A program made the position numbers and the translations under genes. The notes under the pieces are model-generated. The model did not search any database. It was not told the DNA's origin and saw only the letters and a list, made by a program, of their open reading frames with translations. From assembly GCF_014926405.1 (NCBI RefSeq), contig NZ_JACXXJ020000005.1:997001-1061000 (forward strand): DNA of 64,000 bases. Reading direction: 5' to 3'. The number at the start of each line of letters is the position of its first letter. Within the stretch, counting starts at the first letter, position 1. The DNA comes from Agrobacterium vitis. Lineage in GTDB: Bacteria; Pseudomonadota; Alphaproteobacteria; Rhizobiales; Rhizobiaceae. Below are positions 1-10,705 of this stretch, piece after piece.

Positions 1-112
1 TGGACGCAGTGGACTGGGCGGGCTGGGTGGTGGTCTTTGCCGTGGTTGCCGCAAACGATGCGGATGCACCGATCAGGCTTGCGAGCACGGCTGTTGCGAT
101 AAAGGTTTTCAT
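1..112 (-). CDS. Exported protein, N-terminal part only
   Basis: The reverse strand opens with ATG at 112 and reads MKTFIATAVLASLIGASASF followed by AATTAKTTTQ and more Thr/Ala/Gln-rich residues up to the window edge. A short basic start, a hydrophobic run and an AxA-like cleavage region make a typical Sec signal peptide, so the product is secreted or periplasmic. The mature part lies outside the window, so no function can be given. It is transcribed divergently from the PRC-barrel gene. Confidence 0.7.
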   Translation of the reverse strand, partial: MKTFIATAVLASLIGASASFAATTAKTTTQPAQSTAS

Positions 113-557
113 GGATATCTCCAACTTTGTAAGTGGATAAAATTAAGTCGAACTATTTGGTTCGATGCCTGGAATCTGGGCGTTTTTGCTGTGCTTTGCA
201 ACGGCGCGCGCCTGTCAGAAAAAGCATTGCAGGCATGCGTTGGCGTCTCTTGTCGAATTGTGGATATAAAAATCTATTAAAATCAGCCTGTTACTTGTTC
301 TGCCTCCAGGGATTTCCGCCTTGGATGGTCTGCTCTCGGCAGTCTCACTTCCTTTTGATAGATGACGGCGCTCAAAGGACATGGATGTGATGGAAAATTG
401 TGCAATTGTGACGTTACGGGATGGTTCTGCCTGTATGGTTCAAATAAGCGCCGGGGATTTCAATCCCGCCTCACTGCACACGCTTTGGTTTTGCGGGGAG
501 GGAACAAACCTCTGCCCCGTTGGTTACCTCTACAGTACAAACAAGGAGGATAACCCA
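113..557. other. Intergenic region without a convincing gene
   Basis: This stretch separates the divergent exported-protein and PRC-barrel genes and should hold both promoters. Short open frames occur but their translations are Cys/Arg/Trp-rich and look random. A small inverted repeat (TCGAAC, six-base loop, GTTCGA) lies near 150-167. I see no RNA gene. Confidence 0.5.
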
Positions 558-854
558 ATGAATCATACCAATCACGTTCGTCTCACCACTGCTGAACTTA
601 CCCCTGCCGTGCTCGAAGGTGCAACCATTTATGGTGCTGACGACCACAAGGTTGGCAAGCTGGATCATGTTCATGGTCTGGGTGCCAGCGGCACAGCGAT
701 CATTGATGTCGGCGGCTTCCTAGGCATCGGTGCAAAGCCGGTCGGTGTTCCGCTGTCGGATCTGCAGTTCATGCGGGATGAAGATGGCGACGTCCATGCT
801 GTTACCACATGGACAAAGGATCAGCTTAAGGACATGCCTGCGCATAAGGACTAA
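558..854 (+). CDS. PRC-barrel domain protein
   Basis: This 98-residue protein contains a PRC-barrel fold: residues about 15-80 run through GATIYGADDHKVGKLDHVHG, a glycine-rich turn and an IIDVGGFLGIGAKPVGVPL segment typical of the family. PRC-barrel proteins are small beta-barrel modules found in RNA maturation, photosynthetic reaction centres and many stress-induced rhizobial proteins; the exact role here is unknown. The start at 558 is chosen because AAGGAGG lies just upstream; the frame is open further 5' but that part has no family similarity I recognise. A hairpin terminator follows at 926. Confidence 0.85.
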   Translation: MNHTNHVRLTTAELTPAVLEGATIYGADDHKVGKLDHVHGLGASGTAIIDVGGFLGIGAKPVGVPLSDLQFMRDEDGDVHAVTTWTKDQLKDMPAHKD

Positions 855-925
855 TTGTCCTAGGCATTTGAGGCGCAAGTTTTCCACGACTTATGTTATG
901 TGAAAATTCGCTTAAATACGATATT

Positions 926-959
926 ATGGCCATCCTGGGGATCAGGGTGGCCATTTTTA
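926..959 (+). terminator. Rho-independent terminator after the PRC-barrel gene
   Basis: ATGGCCATCCTG pairs with CAGGGTGGCCAT (12 pairs, one G-U) around a GGGAT loop and is followed by TTTTTAT. It lies 72 bases after the PRC-barrel stop. Confidence 0.75.
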
Positions 960-1066
960 TGGGATATATTGTCGTTCTAATGGAAAGGGCCATTACAAGT
1001 GCCGCTTTTCATTGCCTTCAAGGCGAGAGTGCTTCAGCATCTTCAAGACATGATGTAAATCTACGG

Positions 1067-1413
1067 ATGACGACCGTCGCGTTGATGATTTTCTCAATGG
1101 TCGTTGGTGTGATGCCGACCCTTTCCTATGCTGCGAATTTGCCGTGCAGTGGGGAAAAGGAGGTGTCGCAATGTGTCGCGGCGATTTTTTTGTCTGTAAT
1201 GATGGATCGATCAGCGCCAGTAAGAAATCCTGCTTAAAGTATATGGGCGGAGCCGCAGATGGGATGGACAGTCCCGCCTTGGACATGACTCCATCCTTGG
1301 AACCCTCTCCAGAGGGAGGATGTTCTTGCCGCTCTGGCAAAATTTGCGTTGGCCCTCGGGGAGGGCGGTTCTGCCTCACCGATAGCGGCGCAAAAAGCTA
1401 CCTGAGGAGATGA
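1067..1413 (+). pseudogene. Small cysteine-rich exported protein gene with apparent -1 frameshift
   Basis: Two adjoining frames make one coherent protein. From ATG at 1067 the first frame gives a signal peptide (MTTVALMIFSMVVGVMPTLS, then YAANLPCSG). From about 1157 the frame one base back gives GGVAMCRGDFFVCNDGSISA, then a Cys-containing stretch ending GPRGGRFCLTDSGAKSYLRR at 1413. The switch lies at GGGGAAAAGG (1151-1160). Joined, the product is about 115 residues, exported and rich in Cys pairs. Alternatives are a separate downstream gene from ATG 1171, which has an excellent AAAAGGAGG site, programmed frameshifting, a real inactivating mutation or a sequencing error. The function is unknown. 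Confidence 0.55.
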
Positions 1414-1555
1414 CAATTCACGTTCTATCGGCGGGTGAGGGCGGATTTATTAACGCTGTCATCACCGGTAACACTGTCCCCATCTCCATTGGCCGCTGGA
1501 AACAGGGTGCTATAGTTCCTACATAGAATGCATTCCAACCATAGGAGTTACGTCC

Positions 1556-2065
1556 ATGACGAGTGAACGCGCAGTGTTGGCAGGCGGTTGCTTCTGGGGC
1601 ATGCAGGACCTGATCCGCAAGCTTCCCGGGGTCATCGCTACCCGAGTGGGATATTCCGGCGGCGATGTCGCGAACGCGACCTATCGCAATCATGGAACAC
1701 ATGCCGAGGCGATTGAAATTATCTTCGATCCATCAAAGACAAGCTTTCGCGATCTCCTGGAATTTTTCTTCCAGATTCATGATCCAAGCACGCCTAATCG
1801 TCAGGGAAACGATGTCGGCGTCAGCTATCGTTCCGCGATCTTCTACACGAATGAAGAGCAGAAAAAGATTGCCGCGGACACCATTGCCGACGTGGATGCT
1901 TCCGGCATCTGGCCTGGCAAGGTCGTGACCGAACTGGCGCCTGTGGGTGATTTCTGGCAGGCCGAGCCGGAGCATCAGGACTATCTTGAGCGCATTCCAA
2001 ACGGCTATACCTGCCATTTTCCGCGGCCGCATTGGAAACTGCCGAAACGTCAGGCTGTGGCATAA
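1556..2065 (+). CDS. msrA: Peptide-methionine (S)-S-oxide reductase MsrA
   Basis: MsrA reduces methionine-S-sulfoxide, free or in proteins, back to methionine using thioredoxin, repairing oxidative damage in the cytosol. The catalytic GCFWG motif is at residues 11-15, and RVGYSGG, the [10 protein letters not shown] segment and the [10 protein letters not shown] block follow in family order. The 169-residue length fits the MsrA domain alone, with no fused MsrB. The start at 1556 follows TAGGAG. The gene stands alone, and a strong hairpin at 2145 follows it. Confidence 0.95.
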   Translation: MTSERAVLAGGCFWGMQDLIRKLPGVIATRVGYSGGDVANATYRNHGTHAEAIEIIFDPSKTSFRDLLEFFFQIHDPSTPNRQGNDVGVSYRSAIFYTNEEQKKIAADTIADVDASGIWPGKVVTELAPVGDFWQAEPEHQDYLERIPNGYTCHFPRPHWKLPKRQAVA

Positions 2066-2144
2066 CAGTCCTCCAAAGACGTTGCGCCTTTTGACGGCGG
2101 CAGATTCTCGGCTTCCCTTCTCAGCCCCTCACCTGAGATCATTG

Positions 2145-2186
2145 AGCATTTCCGCTTTTCAGTGAAGCGCGGAAATGCTGCTTTTT
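2145..2186 (+). terminator. Rho-independent terminator downstream of msrA
   Basis: AGCATTTCCGC at 2145-2155 pairs perfectly with GCGGAAATGCT at 2169-2179 (11 pairs, 13-base loop) and is followed shortly by five Ts (2182-2186). It closes the msrA unit before the regulator gene. Confidence 0.75.
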
Positions 2187-2294
2187 CCGTTTTCAAAGTC
2201 TTCCTGCTGCCAAGATCGATTGGCGCTTTCGCCTGAAATTCCCCCTTTTTCATGTCGCCGCTGCATTGTTGAGCCTTATCGGTCACTCTGGCGC

Positions 2295-2342
2295 TTGACG
2301 AGCATTGCGAAGCGCGTTAACAAGAACCGTACCGTACGGTAC
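2295..2342 (+). promoter_or_regulatory. Candidate promoter and palindromic operator of the TetR-family gene
   Basis: TTGACG (2295-2300) and TAACAA (2318-2323) are 17 bases apart and could be -35 and -10 boxes. Just after them lies a perfect 14-base palindrome, GTACCGTACGGTAC (2329-2342), 22 bases before the GTG start of the TetR-family gene. TetR regulators usually bind such palindromes at their own promoters, so autoregulation, and possibly control of ilvC by read-through, is likely. The -10 match is weak. Confidence 0.55.
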
Positions 2343-2363
2343 TTAGATTGAAGGGCTTTCACC

Positions 2364-3002
2364 GTGTCGACCAATGCCATGCCAACAGCAGAATTTTCTG
2401 CACGCCAGAGCGCGGTTCTGGCGGAGGCCCTGCGCCTTTTGGTCGAAGGCGGCGATAAGGCATTGACCACGGCCGGTTTGGCGCGGGCGGCCAATTGCTC
2501 CAAGGAGAGCCTTTATAAATGGTTCGGCGATCGCGACGGTCTGCTGTCAGCGATGATTTCCTATCAAGCGAGCAAGGTGCGCACCTTCGAGCGCGCCGGC
2601 GAGCGCCTGACACCGCAGATGCTGGCCGATCATTTGCAGGTTTTCGCTCGCGATTTGCTGGATGTCTTGTCTGGTGAAATCTCGCTGGCGCTGAACCGTC
2701 TTGCCATTGGCCAGACTAGTCGCGACGGCTCGAAATTGGGGCAAATGCTGCTGGAGCGTGGCCGCCGCCAGATCGACCGCCGGGCGAGGGCGCTGCTGGA
2801 TGCCGGACGACGCGATGGCCTGTTGCGGTTCGAGGACGGCGAGGATGCCTATCGGACGCTTTACGGCCTGATCGTTTCCGATCTTCATGTTCGCCTGCTT
2901 CTGGGTGAAAAACCCGAGCCACGAAAATTCGACGCTCGCGCACACAAGGCGGTGTCCGCCTTTCTTGTGTTGCACGGCACGGACAAGACATCGTCAGCGT
3001 AA
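2364..3002 (+). CDS. TetR/AcrR-family transcriptional regulator
   Basis: The 212-residue protein has an N-terminal TetR helix-turn-helix (residues about 14-60; GGDKALTTAGLARAANCSKE then SLYKWFGDRDGLLSAM) and an all-helical ligand-binding C-terminal domain like that of the AefR-type subgroup. It is expected to act as a dimeric repressor released by a small molecule I cannot predict. The start is GTG 2364, right after the palindromic operator. It lies 57 bases upstream of ilvC in the same direction, so the two may share a transcript. Confidence 0.85.
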   Translation: MSTNAMPTAEFSARQSAVLAEALRLLVEGGDKALTTAGLARAANCSKESLYKWFGDRDGLLSAMISYQASKVRTFERAGERLTPQMLADHLQVFARDLLDVLSGEISLALNRLAIGQTSRDGSKLGQMLLERGRRQIDRRARALLDAGRRDGLLRFEDGEDAYRTLYGLIVSDLHVRLLLGEKPEPRKFDARAHKAVSAFLVLHGTDKTSSA

Positions 3003-4381
<1,379 letters not shown>

Positions 4382-4384
4382 GAA

Positions 4385-4423
4385 GATAAAGCGCCGCTGT
4401 CAGCCGACATGCGGCGCTTTATC
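4385..4423. terminator. Bidirectional terminator between ilvC array and MerR gene
   Basis: GATAAAGCGCCGC pairs perfectly with GCGGCGCTTTATC (13 pairs, 13-base loop). A/T bases flank the GC core on both sides, so it can work in both directions. It ends 4 bases before the stop of the convergent MerR-type gene. Confidence 0.8.
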
Positions 4424-4426
4424 GTG

Positions 4427-5299
4427 TCAGAAGCTTTCGCCTTGCAAGGCGATGACGGCCTCTTCGAACTGTTCCATCTGTTGAAAATAGCACACGCCCT
4501 CGATGGGAGGCAGGTTCATGAAGGCCGCTCCGCCCAGCCAGAGCGGGATATCCAACGGTAAGCCCTTTCGGATCTCCTTGATCTCTAGCTCAAAATTGCG
4601 GATGCGTTTGAAGGCGCCGCTGATGCACACGACGGTCGAGCCGGATTGCCTTGCCATTGCGACGAAATCCTTGGCCGGAAGCTGGGCGCCGAGATATGTT
4701 GTGTGGATGCCATGGCTGCGGGCGATCAGCGCCGCCACTAGCCCGCCGATATCATGCAATTCGCCTTCAAGCGTGGTGAAGACTATTCTGTGTGAACCGC
4801 GCGGCGACGCCAGAAGTTTGAATGCGCCGTTCAACAGCACCCTGACCGACGAAGAGGCGAGATGTTCTGACGCGATGGACAGGTGGCCTTCCGCCCAGCG
4901 CCGGCCGATTTCTGCCATGAATGGCAGGACGACGTGCTTTGTAAAATCAATAGGCCCAAGCGCAATGAAGCGGGTGCTCAGCAGCCGGTCCAAGGTCTCT
5001 CCGTCAAGGTTTTCCACGGCTTTAAAAACAGGCTCCAGGTCGTCCAAACGCGCCTGGTTCATCGCGGATCGTTTCAGCTCCTCGGTCGATAAATGGATAA
5101 TGGAGCCGATCCGTTGCCCATTGTCGACGCAGGCCTTCAGCAGTTGCAACCGGACAAGATCTTCATGCCGGTAGATGCGGCGGCCACTGTCGGTGCGTTT
5201 GGGCACGATTGCTGCATAGCGGCGCTCCCAGGCATGCAAGACCAGCTTCGTCAGGCCGGTCTCGTTCACGACTTCACGAAGCGAATACGTCTCCTTCAT
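4427..5299 (-). CDS. MerR-type regulator with B12-binding domain (CarH/LitR-like)
   Basis: This 290-residue protein has an N-terminal MerR winged helix (residues about 4-70; YSLREVVNETGL, HAWERRY), a helical cap domain (about 90-165) and a Rossmann-like B12-binding domain (about 170-285). The cap has W135, nine residues, then E145-H146, matching the Wx9EH signature of CarH-type photoreceptors that hold adenosylcobalamin. The B12 domain has E180-x-H182-xx-G185, with the histidine that coordinates cobalt. Known relatives repress in the dark and release DNA when light breaks the cofactor. A light or B12 response is therefore likely but inferred. It is convergent with ilvC. Confidence 0.85.
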   Translation of the reverse strand: MKETYSLREVVNETGLTKLVLHAWERRYAAIVPKRTDSGRRIYRHEDLVRLQLLKACVDNGQRIGSIIHLSTEELKRSAMNQARLDDLEPVFKAVENLDGETLDRLLSTRFIALGPIDFTKHVVLPFMAEIGRRWAEGHLSIASEHLASSSVRVLLNGAFKLLASPRGSHRIVFTTLEGELHDIGGLVAALIARSHGIHTTYLGAQLPAKDFVAMARQSGSTVVCISGAFKRIRNFELEIKEIRKGLPLDIPLWLGGAAFMNLPPIEGVCYFQQMEQFEEAVIALQGESF

Positions 5300-5334
5300 A
5301 GCTCGTCGCCTTAATTTTTATTGTAGTTGAAAAT

Positions 5335-5369
5335 AATATACGGAATGGTCGATGAGATTGCAAATCGAC
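5335..5369 (-). promoter_or_regulatory. Promoter of the MerR/B12 gene with overlapping inverted repeat
   Basis: On the reverse strand TTGCAA (5358-5363) and TATATT (5335-5340) are separated by exactly 17 bases. GTCGAT and ATCGAC arms with a 10-base spacer (5348-5369) overlap the -35 box and are a candidate operator for the regulator itself. The distance from the -10 box to the gene start leaves a leader of about 30 bases. Confidence 0.5.
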
Positions 5370-5709
5370 TTTCTGTCTATGTTTGGATAATCGGCAGAGC
5401 GCCCTCCCCAGCGCGGAGACGACAATTTTGTCGATGCCTGAGGGGCTGAATGCCCTGTGCCGGACGGGCCGTCTTTCTTCTGTGCGTTGACTATTTCTGT
5501 TTTTTTTAAATCACTTAGCGATTTTACCATTAAAAATTAGGGGTATTTAAGTGTCCAGAATAACCCGATATTTACTTGGTTTGCATAATATAAAATTTTT
5601 AGAGATTGCTTCTAATTTAGGAATTGATTGTATATATTTCTGTGTGACACTGATGTCATCAAAGGCGCAGTACGACGCGCTTGCAGATCAAAGGTCGAAG
5701 GATTCAGGC

Positions 5710-7386
5710 ATGACTATTTTTGGACTGGGTGCTGATGCCAGATCGGAAGTTTCGGCTCTTCGCAAGTCGCAGGCCGTCATAGAATTCAGCTTGGATGGCA
5801 CCATTTTGGATGCCAATGACAATTTCTGCCGGGCGCTCGGCTACAGTCTGGCTGAAATTAAAGGCAAGCACCACCGCATGTTCGTCGATGCCAGCGAGGT
5901 TGAGACCAGCGATTACCGGAATTTTTGGGAAGGGTTGCGGCAGGGTAAATTCCAGCGCGCCCAATATCGTCGTATTGCCAAGGACGGCCGAGATGTGTGG
6001 ATCGAAGCCTCATACAATCCGATAATGAAGGGTGATAGGCCCTATAAGGTCGTCAAATATGCCACGGATATCACCGCAGTAAAATTGCAGGCGTTGGAGG
6101 ATGATGCCAAGCTGAAGGCGATTTCGACCTCGATGGCGGTCATCGAGTTTACCCCTGATGGCAAGATCATCACCGCCAATGAAAATTTCTGCAAGGCGAT
6201 GGGCTATAGTCTGACGGAACTTGTCGGGCGCCATCACAGTCTGTTTTGTGACAAGGCCTATACGTCTTCCACAGACTACACATCTTTCTGGCGCGATCTG
6301 GCGGCTGGGCGGACCTTGGCCAATGAGTTCCGGCGCATCGCCAAGGATGGCCACGATGTCTGGATACAGGCCTCCTACAATCCGGTCTTCGACGCACGGG
6401 GGAAAGTCTACAAGGTCGTGAAGTTTGCAACCGATGTGTCGAGCCGGATGGATGCTATTTCCCATCTGGGTGCCGCATTGAAGGCGCTGGCGGGCGGCGA
6501 TCTGACCGGCACGCTGAACAACATGTTCGTGCCGACCATGGAAAAACTGCGGATCGATTTCAACGAAGCCCTCAGCCATTTGCGCAAGACAATGGACGGT
6601 GTCGCCCTCAGCGCCCGGTCCATCGCGTCGAGCACCAATGAAATCAAGGAGGCCGCCAACGACCTGTCGCGCCGTACCGAAGCACAGGCAGCCTCCGTGG
6701 AGGAATCAGCTGCGTCTCTGGAGGAAGTCACCACGACGGTTGCCGACTCCGCCAAGCGTGCCGAGGAGGTTGGCCGGTTGATGGAGCAGACCCGGCTGAA
6801 TACGGAGCAATCCAGCGTTATCGTCAGGGATGCCGTGGTTGCCATGAATGAGATCGAGCAGTCGTCCGGGCGGATTTCGAGCATTCTGGGCGTCATTGAT
6901 GAAATTGCCTTCCAGACCAATCTTCTGGCGCTGAATGCCGGTGTCGAAGCGGCCCGCGCCGGTGAAGCAGGCAAGGGTTTTGCGGTCGTCGCCCAGGAGG
7001 TCCGCGAGCTGGCGCAGCGCTCGGCTTCATCCGCCAAGGAAATCCGGCAGTTGATCAGCACGTCCGGCAAGCAGGTTGACCGTGGCGTGGACCTTGTTGC
7101 CCAGACCGGCTCGGCTCTGGAGAATATCCTCAATCAGATCCGTGCCATCGATACAAATGTCACAGCAATTGTTCACGGCACCAAGGAACAGACCACCGCG
7201 CTGCGGGAAATCAACAGTTCCGTCAATGTCATCGACCAGTCCACGCAAAAGAATGCAGCGATGGTTGAGGAAACGACGGCAGCGGCATTCTCGCTGTCCA
7301 AGGATGTTGATGATTTGTTCCAGATGGTCGCTCAGTTCAAGACCTCTCCGTCTGGCTCATCGTCATCCTATCCTCGCGCCGCCTGA
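5710..7386 (+). CDS. Cytosolic methyl-accepting chemotaxis protein with two PAS domains
   Basis: Two PAS domains in tandem (residues about 18-125 and 140-247; each has [18 protein letters not shown] and a conserved RRIAKDG..VWI..SYNP stretch) precede a methyl-accepting signalling domain with the hairpin signature [20 protein letters not shown]. No membrane segment is present, so it is a soluble receptor that probably senses redox, oxygen or a small ligand and controls CheA. The start at 5710 follows GAAGGA and gives the N-terminus [11 protein letters not shown] usual in rhizobial relatives; an in-frame GTG at 5551 would add 53 AT-rich, unlikely residues. Confidence 0.88.
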   Translation: MTIFGLGADARSEVSALRKSQAVIEFSLDGTILDANDNFCRALGYSLAEIKGKHHRMFVDASEVETSDYRNFWEGLRQGKFQRAQYRRIAKDGRDVWIEASYNPIMKGDRPYKVVKYATDITAVKLQALEDDAKLKAISTSMAVIEFTPDGKIITANENFCKAMGYSLTELVGRHHSLFCDKAYTSSTDYTSFWRDLAAGRTLANEFRRIAKDGHDVWIQASYNPVFDARGKVYKVVKFATDVSSRMDAISHLGAALKALAGGDLTGTLNNMFVPTMEKLRIDFNEALSHLRKTMDGVALSARSIASSTNEIKEAANDLSRRTEAQAASVEESAASLEEVTTTVADSAKRAEEVGRLMEQTRLNTEQSSVIVRDAVVAMNEIEQSSGRISSILGVIDEIAFQTNLLALNAGVEAARAGEAGKGFAVVAQEVRELAQRSASSAKEIRQLISTSGKQVDRGVDLVAQTGSALENILNQIRAIDTNVTAIVHGTKEQTTALREINSSVNVIDQSTQKNAAMVEETTAAAFSLSKDVDDLFQMVAQFKTSPSGSSSSYPRAA

Positions 7387-7419
7387 CCCCACAATCCATC
7401 TATTGGTGTTCAATAAGGT

Positions 7420-7457
7420 GCCGTGCGCTCCATGCGCGCGGCGTTTTGTTTTTTTTG
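7420..7457 (+). terminator. Terminator of the chemoreceptor gene
   Basis: GCCGTGCGC pairs with GCGCGCGGC (nine pairs, one G-U) around TCCAT and is followed by GTTTTGTTTTTTTT. Confidence 0.8.
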
Positions 7458-7643
7458 CTATCTATGGATGTATGGGCGGTATGAAACATGGGCAAAACGT
7501 GAGGACGTGACGAGACCGTCATCTTTTTGCGCTGCGATGCCTTTACAAAGTCACTCGATCGCAGCGAATAAAGAATGATCTGGTGTCTTTTCAGATCTGC
7601 GAGGTCCGTGAACTGCCAGAGACTGGAAAAGAAAGTTTCATCC

Positions 7644-8399
7644 ATGCTGTCCCATGCAAAAGCCATTATGCCGCAAGCCGCTGACGATCATGTGTCCTGG
7701 CCGGCGGATGGGGAAATATTCGATGTGAACCGGCTGGAATTGCGGGTCAAGCCTGGAGAACATCCGTTTCATAGTGCGCATCGCGATGCCATTCACCGAA
7801 ATTGGCAGGCCGAGTCGGCGGCCAATCCGGCTCTTTTCGATGGCGCCATGGTGTTGTTTGACGAATTGCAGATCGGGCAGGGAGCGGTGACTGGCGCGGG
7901 ACACCTTATCCCTTATTCGACCTTTTTGTTTTGGCGTCGTCAGGCTGAGCCACAGAGTGGCTATCACCTGTTTGGGTTTCCTGTGCTGATTTCGGCCGAT
8001 GGTGCCTTGATCGCGGTGGAAATGGCCGCTCACACCGCCAATGCAGGCCGGGTCTATTGTCCGGCGGGATCGCTCGATGCATCGGATATTATCGATGCGA
8101 TGGTCGATGTCGATGCCAATATGCGCCGCGAAGTGCAGGAAGAAACCGGACTGTCGGTGGATGATGCGGTGATCGATCCGCAATTGCGAGGCTATCGTCG
8201 AGGCCGTCGGGTCACGCTGTTTCGGGTGTTTCGTCTGGCCTTGACCACTGAGGCGGTTTTCGAGCGAATCGCGGCCCATATGGCTGTCGATGAAGAGCAG
8301 GAAATTGCCCGCGCCGTAGCCATTCGCTCGGCTGATCGCAATGCGCATGATTACACGCCAGACATGTATCCCCTACTGGATTGGATTTTTCCCGGCTAA
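7644..8399 (+). CDS. Nudix hydrolase family protein
   Basis: The 251-residue protein has a Nudix box near residues 140-166 (GSLDAS, then REVQEETGLS), with extra residues between the first glycine and the REXXEE core. The REVQEE glutamates would bind Mg2+ for hydrolysis of a nucleoside diphosphate linked to another group; the substrate is unknown. The long N-terminal extension resembles proteins in which the Nudix fold is preceded by a recognition domain. I chose ATG 7644; an earlier in-frame start at 7575 gives a less plausible N-terminus. The PhzF-like gene follows 74 bases on and may be co-transcribed. Confidence 0.7.
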   Translation: MLSHAKAIMPQAADDHVSWPADGEIFDVNRLELRVKPGEHPFHSAHRDAIHRNWQAESAANPALFDGAMVLFDELQIGQGAVTGAGHLIPYSTFLFWRRQAEPQSGYHLFGFPVLISADGALIAVEMAAHTANAGRVYCPAGSLDASDIIDAMVDVDANMRREVQEETGLSVDDAVIDPQLRGYRRGRRVTLFRVFRLALTTEAVFERIAAHMAVDEEQEIARAVAIRSADRNAHDYTPDMYPLLDWIFPG

Positions 8400-8473
8400 G
8401 TGGCTGGTTCGCCTTGCATGGCTGGCGCTGCTCGTGCAGTTTGCTGGCATTGTAACGGCGACTGGAGGCTTGT

Positions 8474-9391
8474 TTGGCTCGACACTATTGCATTTACGAC
8501 GTCTTCACTGACAAAAAGCTGTGCGGCAACCCTTTGGCAATCGTGTTCGATTGCGAGGATCTCGATGACGATGCGTTGCAGGCGATAGCGCGGGAATTCA
8601 ATCTCTCGGAAACTGTTTTTGTCTTTCCGTCCGTCAATGTCGCGCATGTGGCGCGTATCCGGATTTTCACCCCCGGGCGCGAGCTTCCCTTTGCCGGTCA
8701 TCCCACGGTTGGCACGGCGATCGGCCTGGCGGAAAAGGCGCATCAGGATCGTGAGGGGCCGCTCGATCTGGTGTCGGTGATCGATGAAAAGATTGGTCCG
8801 GTGCGCTGTGCCGTCAGCCTGAGGCCGGGTGAGGCGAGTTTTGCCGAATTCGATCTGCCGAAAACCTCCACCCAGATTCAACTGCCGCTCGACCGCCAGG
8901 GCATCGCCGATGCGCTTGGCCTGAAGCCGAACCAATTGCTTTTCGAAAACCATCTGCCGTCGATCTGGTCGGCTGGTGTGCCCTTCCTGCTCATTCCGGT
9001 CAGCAGTCTGGGAGATGTCGAAAGCATCGAATTTGATCCGCAGCTCTGGGAGCGGGCCGCCCCTTTCTGTGACGGCGCGCTGACCTCGGCCTATGTCTAT
9101 TGCCGTGGTGGTGTTCACCACGCGGCTGACTTTCACGCCCGGATGTTTTCCCCCGATATGGGCATAGCCGAGGACCCGGCCACTGGCTCCGCGGTGGCGG
9201 CGCTTTCAGGCGCCATCCAGCATTTCGATGCACTGCCGGACGGCCATCACCCGTTGCTGATCGAGCAGGGCGTGGAGATGGGGCGCCCCTCCTTCATCCA
9301 TCTGCATATCGACACCAAGGAAGGCAAAGTTTTCCGCGCCCGCATCGGCGGCACCGCCGTGCGCATCGCTTCCGGCATGCTCGACATTTGA
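8474..9391 (+). CDS. PhzF-family isomerase
   Basis: PhzF proteins have two similar hot-dog-like halves and include the isomerase of phenazine synthesis, but most relatives have unknown substrates. This 305-residue protein has the family start ([19 protein letters not shown]), the catalytic glutamate in [28 protein letters not shown] in the first half and [14 protein letters not shown] in the second. No phenazine genes are nearby, so a general metabolic role is more likely. The start is TTG 8474, preceded by GGAGG; no ATG fits the alignment. Confidence 0.9.
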   Translation: MARHYCIYDVFTDKKLCGNPLAIVFDCEDLDDDALQAIAREFNLSETVFVFPSVNVAHVARIRIFTPGRELPFAGHPTVGTAIGLAEKAHQDREGPLDLVSVIDEKIGPVRCAVSLRPGEASFAEFDLPKTSTQIQLPLDRQGIADALGLKPNQLLFENHLPSIWSAGVPFLLIPVSSLGDVESIEFDPQLWERAAPFCDGALTSAYVYCRGGVHHAADFHARMFSPDMGIAEDPATGSAVAALSGAIQHFDALPDGHHPLLIEQGVEMGRPSFIHLHIDTKEGKVFRARIGGTAVRIASGMLDI

Positions 9392-9529
9392 TTTTCCTTG
9401 GTTTTTTCGAGTTTTGATTTTTTTTGCTGTTTCATGACATTTTTTTCGAAACGGCGCTGGACAAGCAGAGACAACCCCTTTATATCCCCGCTCACGGCAG
9501 CGATGAAGCACAAACGAAGCGCTGCAGGC

Positions 9530-9605
<76 letters not shown>

Positions 9606-9619
9606 TTTCAATGACTTAG

Positions 9620-9660
9620 CCGGGAATTTTATATGCTGTTTTATAGCATTCCCGGTATTT
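9620..9660. terminator. Hairpin between tRNA-Lys and integrase
   Basis: CCGGGAAT (9620-9627) pairs with ATTCCCGG (9648-9655), with further pairing of ATGCT and AGCAT inside, and is followed by TATTTT. It lies 15 bases after the tRNA and 12 bases before the stop of the convergent integrase gene and could stop transcription from both sides. Confidence 0.65.
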
Positions 9661-9667
9661 TACACTT

Positions 9668-10705
9668 TCATTCTCGCCTTGTTCCCTGACCGATAGCGTC
9701 GACCACTTCCTGACCGGCCAGATAGTGCTTTCGGATGATCGTTTCGGCATCGCTTTCCGAGTGGCCGGAGATCTCTGCAATCAGTTTAATTTTCTCGTCA
9801 TGGGACCGATCCAGCTTTGCATAGGCGAAGGTGATGGCCGTTCCCCGCAGGTCATGAAACGTCACGCCATGGATGCCGAGGCGGGCCATTTCCTTACGCC
9901 ACGATGCGCGAAACCCGCTCGATGTCCAGTTTTGGCCGAATGAGTTGACCAAAACCCGCTGGCGCTGATCTTCCTTGGCTTTTCTTAACATCGGCAGCAG
10001 ATCCAGTGCGGCGGCCACGCGCACGCGGGCGCCGGTCTTGCCTTGCCGAATCGAGATCCGTTCTCCGTCGAAGGCCAGCGTCGGCATGGAAAGGACATCC
10101 GCCTGTCTCTGCATGGTCCACAGCGCGACCATGGCAACGTTTCTGATATGCGGGGATGCTTCGGCCAGCAATGTGTCAAGCTGCTGGCTACTCCAGATTA
10201 TGTCACGGCGTGTGCCTTCGTGCAGCCTTTCCACCCGTTCCAGCGGATTGCGCAGGATGATCTCATTGTCTTTCGCCCAGGCGAAGACACGGGAGAGGAG
10301 GGCCATATGCATGTCGGCGGATCGGGGCGCGTCCTTCATGGTGTCGCGCCACCGCAGGAACAGCATCCGACTGCCTCTGGCCTCGATGGCCTGGATCGGG
10401 AAGGTTTCATATTCTAGGCGGATGGCTGAAAATTGCCGCTCATAATCGCGGCGTGTTGCCGGTGCGAGCTTTTCAAAACTGGCTGTCTTGCGAAAATCGT
10501 CAATCAGTGAACCGATTGTGCCTTGTATCGCTTGCTTCTGCCGATCACGGGTCAGCCGCAGGAATTCCTGCGTGAATGCCTTTGTGCCTGGCTTGGAGGC
10601 CAGCCTTGGGGCGCCTTTGCCGCGCCAGGCGTAGTAATAGGTTTCTATCCCGCCGTTGGCCAGCCGGACCTTGACCTTATGAATTCCCACCAGTTTGCCG
10701 TCCAT
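9668..10705 (-). CDS. int: Phage integrase, tyrosine recombinase
   Basis: The enzyme inserts and excises the prophage at tRNA-Lys. The 345-residue protein has an N-terminal arm/core-binding region with a SAM-like helical domain (about 55-160) and a catalytic domain with Arg in WTMQRQADVL, the HDLR box (FHDLRGTAITFA) and the final GHSESDAETIIRKHYL, which supplies the second His and the nucleophilic Tyr. ATG 10705 is chosen because its protein begins MDGKLVGIHKVKVRLANGG, as in related integrases; the frame is open upstream but overlaps another gene. Confidence 0.92.
   Translation of the reverse strand: MDGKLVGIHKVKVRLANGGIETYYYAWRGKGAPRLASKPGTKAFTQEFLRLTRDRQKQAIQGTIGSLIDDFRKTASFEKLAPATRRDYERQFSAIRLEYETFPIQAIEARGSRMLFLRWRDTMKDAPRSADMHMALLSRVFAWAKDNEIILRNPLERVERLHEGTRRDIIWSSQQLDTLLAEASPHIRNVAMVALWTMQRQADVLSMPTLAFDGERISIRQGKTGARVRVAAALDLLPMLRKAKEDQRQRVLVNSFGQNWTSSGFRASWRKEMARLGIHGVTFHDLRGTAITFAYAKLDRSHDEKIKLIAEISGHSESDAETIIRKHYLAGQEVVDAIGQGTRRE

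Noticed and set aside
133..553. Short forward open frames between the exported protein and PRC-barrel genes
   Set aside because: No ribosome site, random-looking composition, and the PRC-barrel start at 558 is clear.
5318..5530. 70-codon reverse frame upstream of the MerR-type gene
   Set aside because: It lies over the promoter of the MerR gene and its translation has no recognisable features.
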